7,204 bases of DNA from an uncultured Clostridia bacterium (GCA_944377765.1 CALWFX010000021.1:1-7204), one strand, 5' to 3'. Positions 1 through 4,869 are shown, numbered from the stretch's first letter. Numbers and translations are program-made. Notes: a model not told the origin generated them from the letters alone.

Positions 1-16
1 AAATATAATTAATTTA

Positions 17-25
17 TGATATAAT
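17..25 (+). promoter_or_regulatory. Extended -10 promoter element ahead of the tRNA-like locus
   Basis: The sequence TGA-TATAAT is a perfect extended -10 hexamer (TGnTATAAT). The matching -35 would lie at or just before the window's first base, so it cannot be judged. Initiation would be expected near position 32 and would read into the hairpin-rich stretch and the tRNA-Leu-like sequence. In DNA this AT-rich a TATAAT can occur by chance; the TG extension and the structured sequence downstream are what raise it above background. Confidence 0.45.
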
Positions 26-44
26 AATTTTATAAGACAAGTTA
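24..44 (+). repeat. Direct repeat, copy 1 (imperfect, 21 bp)
   Basis: ATAATTTTAT, one base, then AGACAAGTTA. The same two blocks recur at 432-456 with a 5-base spacer instead of one. The two copies bracket the whole non-coding tRNA-like region, about 410 bp apart. The AGACAAGTTA half is the informative part; the AT-rich half alone would not be convincing. Copy 1 overlaps the promoter element at 17-25. Confidence 0.4.
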
Positions 45-256
45 ATTTATCTTAACTCTTAGTTTGATATAACCAACACCAACTTGGACTTGTAGTCGGT
101 TCGGATACTTTATCACTTGTCGCACCAATTTGTTTTAAGTGCGGATGACATTCCGCCATTTTATTTAGGGTTCTCAAAAATGCTTGTCATTTTTGGGAGA
201 AAGGAAGAGACAAGCGAATGGTAAAAGTTTTGGCAAAAGACAAAACTTGAAATGAA
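32..256 (+). ncRNA. Hairpin-rich stretch upstream of the tRNA-like sequence; possible structured leader or RNA
   Basis: There is no credible protein gene here. Four local hairpins can be read: 40-45 with 52-57 (AGTTAA/TTAACT); 141-145 with 152-156 (GCGGA/TCCGC); 171-182 with 188-199 (12 pairs including two G-U, loop CTTGT); and 225-232 with 241-248 (AAGTTTTG/CAAAACTT). CTTGTC at 116-121 can also pair with GACAAG at 209-214, enclosing the second and third hairpins. A promoter-like element lies just upstream and a tRNA-like 3' domain follows, so one structured transcript is possible. I match it to no known RNA family: tmRNA, RNase P RNA, SRP RNA and T-box hallmarks are absent. It could also be unrelated or decayed sequence. 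Confidence 0.3.
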
Positions 257-258
257 GC

Positions 259-345
259 GCAGTTTCTGACGCCATGGCAGACGCGATAGGTTCAGGTCCT
301 ATTGAGAGCAATCTCATGCAGGTTCAACTCCTGTTAACCGCACCA
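259..345 (+). tRNA. tRNA-Leu(CAG)-like sequence with an aberrant 5' part; possible pseudo-tRNA or tRNA-derived attachment site
   Basis: The 87-nt length with encoded CCA is normal for a bacterial class II tRNA-Leu. The anticodon arm is perfect: ATAGG 286-290, seven-base loop 291-297 with anticodon CAG at 293-295, CCTAT 298-302. The long variable arm pairs TGAGA 303-307 with TCTCA 312-316 around a GCAA tetraloop. The T arm pairs GCAGG 318-322 with CCTGT 330-334 around TTCAACT. The 3' acceptor strand is 335-341, followed by A342 and CCA 343-345. The D-loop sequence TGGCAGA (275-281) is typical of tRNA-Leu. In contrast, 261-274 departs from expectation: the acceptor stem has two mismatches (A261-C339, T265-T335), two of the three D-stem pairs are lost, and the usually invariant U8 and A14 are both C (266 and 272). 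It may be a decayed gene, a recombinant 3' fragment left by an integrated element, or an unusual functional RNA. Assignment to tRNA-Leu ancestry is firm; function is doubtful. Confidence 0.7.
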
Positions 346-453
346 GAAAAGAATAAAACGAACCCAATTATATAATTTTCAGCTACCACGACATGTTTCC
401 ATCTGATGACTCTTTCATTAGTCAAGCCTATATAATTTTATTATTTAGACAAG
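346..453. other. Spacer between tRNA-like sequence and glycosyltransferase operon end
   Basis: The stretch is AT-rich with no gene. It contains a 12-bp palindrome AATTATATAATT (366-377) shortly after the CCA end, and a small hairpin TGACT 407-411 with AGTCA 420-424. Neither is followed by a clean T run on either strand, so no convincing intrinsic terminator is seen for the tRNA-like RNA or for the minus-strand operon ending at 454. Either structure could still serve as a weak bidirectional terminator. Confidence 0.4.
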
Positions 454-456
454 TTA
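432..456 (+). repeat. Direct repeat, copy 2 (imperfect, 25 bp)
   Basis: ATAATTTTAT (432-441), five bases, then AGACAAGTTA (447-456), matching copy 1 at 24-44. It covers the stop codon of the minus-strand GT8 gene (454-456), so the downstream end of that operon lies exactly at the repeat. Confidence 0.4.
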
Positions 457-1278
457 GTTATTATGATAAAAATTCTTTTTTCTTTTTTCAAACTCGTCTA
501 AAATATCATTATATGCACTCATTTTAGTTTTAACAAGGTCTGTTTCCCAAGGTTTTATTCGATAGAAGAAATTGTTATTTTTCCTGACATTGCAAAAGTG
601 ATGAACAACAATTTCTGGATAGTATTTGTCTTTGGAGTTAAATTTTTCTGGAAGCATTTTTTTATATTTAACCGTTTTATTGAGCACATCTTGATCTGGA
701 TATAACATTTTCTTGTCATGACAAAGTTTTCTTGCACGCTCAAACATTCCTGTTTCTCTGATTTTTTTCATGTTTAAAAGTAAAACGCCAGAATTAAAAT
801 AATCTTTAATTCTCCAGCGAGAAGGGCTTGCCCAGTTGTAAATATCTTTAACGCAAGCAAGTTCAAAGTTGTCAATATCAATATTATATAACTCTGAAAT
901 ATCATTATTTATAACTGTGTCGGTGTCAAGATAAAGTATCTTGTCTGGAATTTGCGAAAGTTTATCTGCAAATAGACGAAGCATTGCATAAGGAGTAAAG
1001 TGATTACTCATATTAACACTATCTAACATTTCTTTCTTAAACATCTCTGTTAAATCAATCAATTCAAGTGTGCTTTCTGGGTTTCCTTCCTTTAAAACTT
1101 GCTCTAAAAATTTTGCCTGCGCATTTGAAATAGGAATAAATTTTGAATTAACATCTCTAAGATCCATTGTAAGACAATATGTGTTTATTTTTTCTTTTGT
1201 GTGTTTAGTTATTGAAAGAAGAGAAATCAACATTCCGTCAAAAACCTTGTTGTTTCCTGCATAAAGTAAATTAATCAT
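454..1278 (-). CDS. Glycosyltransferase family 8 protein
   Basis: This 274-residue protein is a GT-A fold, metal-dependent retaining glycosyltransferase of family GT8, which transfers a hexose from a nucleotide sugar (usually UDP-glucose or UDP-galactose) in the cytoplasm. Visible features are the N-terminal nucleotide-binding strand (MINLLYAGNN), the metal-binding DxD in YLDTDT (Asp118, Asp120), FNSGVLLLN at 161-169, YPDQDVLN at 193-200, and a C-terminal His (226-227) with KPW (242-244). These sit in the family order and the length is typical. The usual HYxG before KPW reads HHFC here, a modest deviation. The start at 1278 is set by AGGAG with a 7-base spacer. It follows the GT4 gene by 11 bases and its ribosome binding site touches that gene's stop, so the two are co-transcribed and probably act in one glycan or glycolipid pathway. 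The acceptor cannot be deduced. Confidence 0.9.
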   Translation of the reverse strand: MINLLYAGNNKVFDGMLISLLSITKHTKEKINTYCLTMDLRDVNSKFIPISNAQAKFLEQVLKEGNPESTLELIDLTEMFKKEMLDSVNMSNHFTPYAMLRLFADKLSQIPDKILYLDTDTVINNDISELYNIDIDNFELACVKDIYNWASPSRWRIKDYFNSGVLLLNMKKIRETGMFERARKLCHDKKMLYPDQDVLNKTVKYKKMLPEKFNSKDKYYPEIVVHHFCNVRKNNNFFYRIKPWETDLVKTKMSAYNDILDEFEKRKKNFYHNN

Positions 1279-1285
1279 TTTTATT

Positions 1286-1290
1286 CTCCT
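1286..1290 (-). promoter_or_regulatory. Ribosome binding site of the GT8 gene
   Basis: On the minus strand AGGAG lies 7 bases before the ATG at 1278 and overlaps the TAA stop (1292-1290) of the upstream glycosyltransferase gene by one base. This suggests translational coupling in the two-gene operon. Confidence 0.8.
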
Positions 1291-2525
1291 TAATTATATT
1301 TTTTCTTTTTCTTTTCCAGTTTCTGTTTTTTTTCAAATTGCAATTTCTTTTTATTTTCTTTTATCAAATAGATATATCGTTGATACGCTTTTTCAACAAC
1401 CTTTGGCCATGTTAAATAAAGGTCATCAAAAGCCTTTTGACAGACAGAGTTATATTTTTCTTTATCTGAAAAAATTTGGATGATTTTGTTTGCATAGTCA
1501 AATTCTTCATGTTCGCTGATATAACCATTGATTTCTGGGGTGATTGTGTCAGAGGTTGCAGAGCCTTTGAGAAAGAGAGTTGGTGTTTTTTGGCTGGCCG
1601 CTTCAATTTGAACAAGCGATGAGCAATCATAAAGTGATGGGAACAGAAAAAGGTCTGCAAGAGCATAATGACAAGCAAGTTCTTCTCTGTTCGTTATTTT
1701 CCCAGTAAAAATGATATCTTTTGTCATTTTAAGAGATTTGACTTGCTTTTTGATTGAATCCTCGTCTTGTCCACTCCCCACAAAAAGCATTTTAAAAGGA
1801 AAATGTTTTTCTTTCAAGATTTTTAAACTTCGCACCAAAAATGGCAAATTTTTCAAAATATTTATTCTTCCGACAAACAAAAATACTTTTTCCTCAGGTC
1901 TTATTTTATATTTTTCTCTAAGAGCAGTAATTTTTGTTTTATCTGTCACAGGTTGCATATCAGTGCCGTTTAACATAACTATTGGCTTGTTTTTTACCTT
2001 ATATTCTTCATGGAAAATGCGCCCAACTTCGCCATTGACAGCCCAGTTTTCTGTTGTATTGTTGAATACGCTTCTTATTGATGCCATAAGTATGGACACA
2101 ATCGGGGTAAGAAGCGGGGTTTTGAGACTTCTTTTGAAATCACGCTTAAATTGACTATGCATGGTTGCCACACAAGGTATGTGGTGCTTTTTGGCATATT
2201 CCAGTCCTATCTTTCCCATAGTGAAAGGTGAATGTATGTGGACAATATCAAGTTTGGCGTTTTTCAAAACCTTTTTAAAATAATTGTCAAATTGTGGCAA
2301 AGCCAAGTCATAGTCAAGAAAAAAAACTCGCATACGCTTTGAACGCACAACTTGATATGGAAAGACATCTTTATAATGTTTATCTCTCCCTTTTGGAACA
2401 AAAACAATTACTTTTGCCTTTTTGCTTAAAAGCCTTGCGTAATTGTCCACCACTTGCACCACGCCGTCCACAAGTGGATAATATGTATCATTGAAAAGTC
2501 CAATGGTTATTTTATCATCGTTCAT
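1290..2525 (-). CDS. Glycosyltransferase family 4 protein, diacylglycerol glucosyltransferase-like
   Basis: This 411-residue protein is a GT-B fold retaining glycosyltransferase. The N-terminal acceptor domain starts with FNDTYYPLVDGVV (11-23), which carries the glycine-containing loop, and includes VHIHSPF (95-101) and the VATMHSQF segment. The C-terminal donor domain has VFLFVGRI, the IFTGKI strand, and a motif equivalent to EX7E at Asp300 to Glu308 (YDCSSLVQIEA). The pattern resembles Gram-positive 1,2-diacylglycerol 3-glucosyltransferases, which make mono-glycosyl diacylglycerol at the inner face of the membrane using UDP-glucose; substrate assignment is inference. The first acidic residue of the motif is Asp rather than Glu. 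The tail (389-411) is extremely basic, with 12 Lys in 23 residues, and may bind anionic lipid. The start has GGAG with a 5-base spacer. It is the first gene of an operon with the GT8 gene, read from the promoter at 2587-2616. Confidence 0.88.
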   Translation of the reverse strand: MNDDKITIGLFNDTYYPLVDGVVQVVDNYARLLSKKAKVIVFVPKGRDKHYKDVFPYQVVRSKRMRVFFLDYDLALPQFDNYFKKVLKNAKLDIVHIHSPFTMGKIGLEYAKKHHIPCVATMHSQFKRDFKRSLKTPLLTPIVSILMASIRSVFNNTTENWAVNGEVGRIFHEEYKVKNKPIVMLNGTDMQPVTDKTKITALREKYKIRPEEKVFLFVGRINILKNLPFLVRSLKILKEKHFPFKMLFVGSGQDEDSIKKQVKSLKMTKDIIFTGKITNREELACHYALADLFLFPSLYDCSSLVQIEAASQKTPTLFLKGSATSDTITPEINGYISEHEEFDYANKIIQIFSDKEKYNSVCQKAFDDLYLTWPKVVEKAYQRYIYLIKENKKKLQFEKKQKLEKKKKKYN

Positions 2526-2569
2526 AATTTCTCCATTTCACCAATATGCAATTTTGAGCGAAAGTAATC

Positions 2570-2596
2570 TTTACATCCTTGACAAAAGTATATAAT
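2570..2596 (+). promoter_or_regulatory. Possible divergent promoter overlapping the glycosyltransferase promoter
   Basis: On the plus strand TTTACA (2570-2575) and TATAAT (2591-2596) are separated by 15 bases, shorter than the ideal 17. A second -35-like TTGACA lies at 2579-2584 but is too close to this -10; it would pair with TATGAG (2601-2606) at 16 bases. The -10 overlaps the -10 of the minus-strand promoter, so polymerase could load in only one direction at a time. Its support is the otherwise unexplained terminator at 2735-2763. Confidence 0.35.
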
Positions 2597-2616
2597 TTAT
2601 TATGAGAAAATGTCAA
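2587..2616 (-). promoter_or_regulatory. Promoter of the glycosyltransferase operon
   Basis: On the minus strand TTGACA (2616-2611) is followed by an 18-base spacer and TATACT (2592-2587). The -35 is a consensus match and the -10 matches five of six positions. Initiation is expected near 2580, giving a leader of about 55 nt before the ATG at 2525. Confidence 0.7.
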
Positions 2617-2691
2617 TTATATTTTGAAAGACTTTTAAAAAATCTCTTTCCGCCATATTTTTTTAAAAATATGGAGCAAAATATTGCCTAA
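2602..2691 (+). other. Candidate small transcription unit with a 29-codon open frame
   Basis: Between the divergent promoter and the terminator there is an open frame starting ATGAGAAAATG and ending TAA at 2689-2691, encoding a 29-residue basic and aromatic peptide (MRKCQLYFER...). It has no ribosome binding site. The ATG lies where transcription from TATAAT at 2591 would begin, so it would be leaderless. A frame of this length is easily random in AT-rich DNA; a non-coding RNA of about 160 nt ending at the terminator is equally plausible. Confidence 0.2.
2653..2674. repeat. Perfect inverted repeat
   Basis: CCATATTTTT (2653-2662) and AAAAATATGG (2665-2674) form a 10-bp perfect inverted repeat with only two bases between the arms. 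As RNA the inner pairs would open to make a loop. It is not followed by a T run on the plus strand. Reading on the minus strand, a T run follows only after a purine-rich gap of about 10 bases. It could be an operator or an RNA hairpin inside the spacer transcript. Confidence 0.5.
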
Positions 2692-2734
2692 ATCAAAAGA
2701 AAGAGAAATAACAAAATAAGTTAAAAGAATAAAT

Positions 2735-2763
2735 CTCTCTATTAAAGAGAGTTTTATTTTTTG
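2735..2763 (+). terminator. Intrinsic terminator with no assigned gene upstream
   Basis: CTCTCT (2735-2740), five-base loop, AGAGAG (2746-2751), then TTTTATTTTTTG (2752-2763). The stem plus T run is classic for plus-strand termination. The stem has three G-C pairs in six. The nearest plus-strand coding gene upstream lies outside the window, since 454-2525 is on the minus strand. The terminator therefore implies a short transcript starting in this spacer, or insulation of the next gene from antisense read-through. Confidence 0.65.
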
Positions 2764-2783
2764 TTTAAATTTAAGAACAATTA

Positions 2784-2792
2784 TGCTATAAT
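2784..2792 (+). promoter_or_regulatory. Extended -10 promoter directly before the alkyltransferase gene
   Basis: TGC-TATAAT is a perfect extended -10 (TGnTATAAT). The -35 at the 17-base spacing (2764-2769, TTTAAA) is poor, which is usual for extended -10 promoters. Initiation would fall at about 2798-2800, on the ATG at 2799, implying a leaderless or nearly leaderless mRNA. The region sits just after the terminator, so this would be the operon's own promoter. Confidence 0.6.
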
Positions 2793-2798
2793 ATATCT

Positions 2799-3185
2799 AT
2801 GAAAAGTTTAGATGAAGAATTAAATGGAAATTTACAGTGTGCCGATGTTGATTTTAACAATTTAAAACACTTTGATAAATCAAATTTCTTTCAGCGGGTT
2901 TATAAAGTTTTAAAACTTGTTCCCAAAGGAAAGGTTACAACTTATGGCGAGATTGCAAGGGCAGTTGGAAATAAAAGAATGTCAAGACAAGTGGGCTGGG
3001 CGTTGCATGTAAATCCTAATCCAAGTGAAATTCCTTGTTACAGAGTGGTCAACCGACATGGAGAATTATCGTCCGCTTTTGCTTTTGGTGGCATAAATAG
3101 ACAAAAAGAACTTTTGGAAGCGGATGGTGTGGAAGTTGTTGACAATAAAGTAGATTTAGATAAATTTGGGTTTTATTTTAATTAA
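2799..3185 (+). CDS. MGMT-family alkylguanine-DNA alkyltransferase domain protein
   Basis: This 128-residue protein contains the DNA-binding and active-site domain of O6-alkylguanine-DNA alkyltransferases, which remove alkyl groups from guanine O6 by irreversible transfer to a cysteine. The domain runs from about residue 30 (FFQRVYKVLKLVPKGKVTTYGEIA) through GWALHVNPNP to the active-site motif IPCYRVVNRHGELS, with Cys80 as acceptor. The motif reads PCYRV where the classic enzymes read PCHRV. Cys is retained, so it is not a Cys-less alkyltransferase-like protein (ATL) of the Trp/Ala type. There is no full N-terminal Ada/Ogt domain, only an acidic extension of about 29 residues, so repair activity versus damage sensing is undecided. 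No alternative start lies between the ATG and the domain, and no ribosome binding site precedes it; the -10 at 2787 suggests leaderless translation. It is the first of three tightly packed genes. Confidence 0.85.
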   Translation: MKSLDEELNGNLQCADVDFNNLKHFDKSNFFQRVYKVLKLVPKGKVTTYGEIARAVGNKRMSRQVGWALHVNPNPSEIPCYRVVNRHGELSSAFAFGGINRQKELLEADGVEVVDNKVDLDKFGFYFN

Positions 3186-3188
3186 ATT

Positions 3189-3569
3189 ATGAAAGATTAT
3201 ATATATTATATATATTATTTGAACGCTTTGAAGAAATCGAAATTTAGAAGTAGATTTCATTTAAAAGAAAAAGATAAACAATATGTTAAAGAAAAGGGTA
3301 TGGAAAAGGTAAGAGAACATGCCTATGATTTTGTTACTAAGCGACTTGCACCGAAAACTATTTTAAATGATGGAAAACAAACCCCTATGAAAGGACATCC
3401 AGTTTTTATTGCTCAGCATGCTACTGCATGTTGTTGTCGTGGATGTTTAAACAAGTGGTATGGAATTGAAAAAAATAGGGAATTAACTTTGGATGAAATT
3501 GATTTTATTGTAAATTTAATAATGAAATATATTGAAAAGGAAATGGAAAATGAAAGCGGAAATTTTTGA
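3189..3569 (+). CDS. DUF4186 family protein
   Basis: This 126-residue protein belongs to the DUF4186 family of unknown function. The recognisable core begins near residue 17 (SKFRSRFHLKEKDKQYV) and includes HAYDFVTKRLAP, NDGKQTPMKGHPVFIAQHATA and the cysteine cluster CCCRGCLNKWYGI (Cys81, 82, 83, 86, with His70 and His77 nearby). The cluster could bind a metal, which is inference only. The first residues (DYIYYIYYL) are encoded by a short AT repeat and are probably not conserved; TTG codons at 3219 or 3228 would give a start closer to the core. None of these starts has a visible ribosome binding site. The ATG at 3189 is three bases after the alkyltransferase stop, so reinitiation by coupled ribosomes is likely. 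The end overlaps the following methyltransferase gene by 20 bases, and TGA is the stop. Confidence 0.82.
   Translation: MKDYIYYIYYLNALKKSKFRSRFHLKEKDKQYVKEKGMEKVREHAYDFVTKRLAPKTILNDGKQTPMKGHPVFIAQHATACCCRGCLNKWYGIEKNRELTLDEIDFIVNLIMKYIEKEMENESGNF
3196..3219 (+). repeat. Short AT tandem repeat inside the start of the DUF4186 gene
   Basis: A 9-base unit ATTATATAT occurs at 3196-3204 and 3205-3213, with a partial third unit to 3219. The unit is a multiple of three, so copy-number change would keep the frame and alter the number of Tyr/Ile residues at the N-terminus. Confidence 0.6.
3537..3540 (+). promoter_or_regulatory. Ribosome binding site deciding the methyltransferase start
   Basis: AAGG lies 9 bases before the ATG at 3550, inside the DUF4186 coding sequence. 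A TTG six codons upstream (3532) is in frame, but it lies before this site and would add only a basic stretch outside the TRAM domain, so ATG 3550 is preferred. Confidence 0.6.
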
Positions 3570-4770
3570 TGTTACATATAGTGGAAATGGTGTTGGAAAA
3601 ATTGATGATAAAATTGTTTTTGTGCCATATGTGGATATCGGCGAAGTGGTTGATGTTGACATACTTAAAGATAAATCTTCTTATTCTAATTGTGAACTAA
3701 AAAAGGTTGTTACGCCTTCTAAAAACAGAATTTTGCCTAAATGTCCATATTTTGCCAAATGTGGTGGTTGCAATTTTCAGTTTTTAACTTATGAAAGAGA
3801 ACTTGAACTTAAAAAGTTGATGCTTAAAAACGAATTGAAAAAAGTTGGATTTGATAGGGAAATTGAAATTACACCAAGTGAAGATAGGTTTAATTATCGA
3901 AACAAAATTAAACTTACATACAAAAATGGGCGACTTGGCTTTAATTTAATAAAATCGCATGATTTTTTGGAGATAAAAAACTGTCTTCTTGCTGATGAAA
4001 AAATTTCCAAGGCAATTAAAGATGTGGAAGAATTTTTAAAAGACAACCGCTTTAAATTTCTTGAAAATGTAACATTTAGGAGTGTTGAAAATGATGTTTT
4101 AATCACTTTTCTTTTTTCAAAAGATGAAAATTTGATATTAGATAAAAATTTACAACAATATTCAATTTTTAAAGGAATAGGCAGTATTCTTGAAAGTGAT
4201 AAAACAAAAATCAAATTAATAAATGGAGAAAAAGAGAATTTCAAATTATATGATAATATCAAATTTCCTGTTGACGCACAAGCATTTTTGCAAGTTAATG
4301 ACAAGATTGCCAAACTTTTATATCAAAAAATAATTGAAAATACAGAAGGAAAGAAGGTAATTAACGCTTATTCAGGTCAAGGGCTTCTAACACTGTTATT
4401 GGCAAAAAAATGCGGAAAAGTTATTGGTATCGAGTATCAAAAATCTTCTCATCGCATTGCAGAAAAGTTGAAAACTCAAAACATTAAAAATTATTGTGGA
4501 AAAGTGGAAGATGTTTTGCCTAAACTACTTGAAAATGAAAAATTTGACGCTATCGTTTTGGACCCAGCAAGAGAAGGTTGCGAAAAGGTGGTTTTAGATG
4601 TCATTTCAAAGTCTTGTATACCAAGCGTGATTTATATATCTTGCAATTTTCCAAGTTTGGTGCGAGATATTAAAAGGCTTTCCAATTACAAAATTGACCA
4701 AGTGGAGATTTTCGATATGTTTCCATGCACCAAGAATTTGGAAGTATTCACAAAGTTATCTAGAAGATAG
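3550..4770 (+). CDS. TrmA/RumA-family RNA (uracil-5-)-methyltransferase, probably 23S rRNA specific
   Basis: This 406-residue protein methylates C5 of a uridine in RNA using S-adenosylmethionine. An N-terminal TRAM domain (about 1-55, with GNGVGKIDDKIVFVPYVDIGE) is followed by a [4Fe-4S] motif: Cys65, Cys71 and Cys74 in CPYFAKCGGC, with the fourth ligand probably Cys145. The catalytic Rossmann domain has the FxQxN-like segment with Gln248, motif I VINAYSGQG (270-278), the DPAREG motif at 338-343, the nucleophile Cys365 in ISCNFPSLVRD, and the base Glu398 in NLEVF. Length and order match RlmC/RlmD/RlmCD. Bacillota usually make the tRNA m5U54 with folate-dependent TrmFO and use this family for 23S rRNA, so rRNA is the likelier target. 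Motif I carries Asn and Ser where Asp and Cys are common, and DPPR reads DPAR; all catalytic residues remain. It is the last gene of the unit, overlapping DUF4186 by 20 bases. Confidence 0.88.
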   Translation: MKAEIFDVTYSGNGVGKIDDKIVFVPYVDIGEVVDVDILKDKSSYSNCELKKVVTPSKNRILPKCPYFAKCGGCNFQFLTYERELELKKLMLKNELKKVGFDREIEITPSEDRFNYRNKIKLTYKNGRLGFNLIKSHDFLEIKNCLLADEKISKAIKDVEEFLKDNRFKFLENVTFRSVENDVLITFLFSKDENLILDKNLQQYSIFKGIGSILESDKTKIKLINGEKENFKLYDNIKFPVDAQAFLQVNDKIAKLLYQKIIENTEGKKVINAYSGQGLLTLLLAKKCGKVIGIEYQKSSHRIAEKLKTQNIKNYCGKVEDVLPKLLENEKFDAIVLDPAREGCEKVVLDVISKSCIPSVIYISCNFPSLVRDIKRLSNYKIDQVEIFDMFPCTKNLEVFTKLSRR

Positions 4771-4802
4771 GAGAAGTAATTTTTCCTGTATTTATGCATA
4801 AA
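4769..4802 (+). terminator. Weak terminator-like hairpin and palindrome after the methyltransferase
   Basis: AGGAGAA (4769-4775) pairs with TTTTCCT (4781-4787) with one G-U pair, starting inside the stop codon. A perfect 12-bp palindrome TTTATGCATAAA (4791-4802) follows. No uninterrupted T run follows either structure, so efficient termination is doubtful. The palindrome could instead be an operator, about 28 bp upstream of the next -35. Confidence 0.3.
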
Positions 4803-4829
4803 ATATTTAAAAAACTTTAACTATTTTAT

Positions 4830-4858
4830 TTGACAAAATATTATAGTTATGTTATTCT
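4830..4858 (+). promoter_or_regulatory. Promoter of the exported-protein gene pair
   Basis: TTGACA (4830-4835), a 17-base spacer and TATTCT (4853-4858), with a TG extension (TGT before the -10). This is a near-consensus extended promoter. Initiation is expected near 4865, giving a leader of about 60 nt. Confidence 0.75.
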
Positions 4859-4869
4859 TATATTAGTTT

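Noticed and set aside
80..126. A second tRNA ending in CGCACCA at 120-126
   Set aside because: No T arm or acceptor stem can be folded upstream of this CCA; the pairing attempts give at most isolated 4-5 bp matches.
32..345. tmRNA gene
   Set aside because: The length and 3' tRNA-like end fit, but a complete seven-base anticodon loop with CAG and a class II variable arm are present, and there is no tag-peptide frame ending in an LAA-type sequence.
1711..2154. 147-codon open frame on the plus strand
   Set aside because: It lies wholly opposite the well-supported GT4 gene, has no ribosome binding site or recognisable domain, and reflects the codon bias of the opposite strand.
3532..3549. TTG start for the RNA methyltransferase at 3532
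   Set aside because: It would add MKRKWK outside the TRAM domain and lies before the AAGG ribosome binding site; ATG 3550 fits better.
3894..4313. 139-codon open frame on the minus strand
   Set aside because: It is antisense to conserved parts of the RNA methyltransferase and has low-complexity composition; it is a shadow of that gene.
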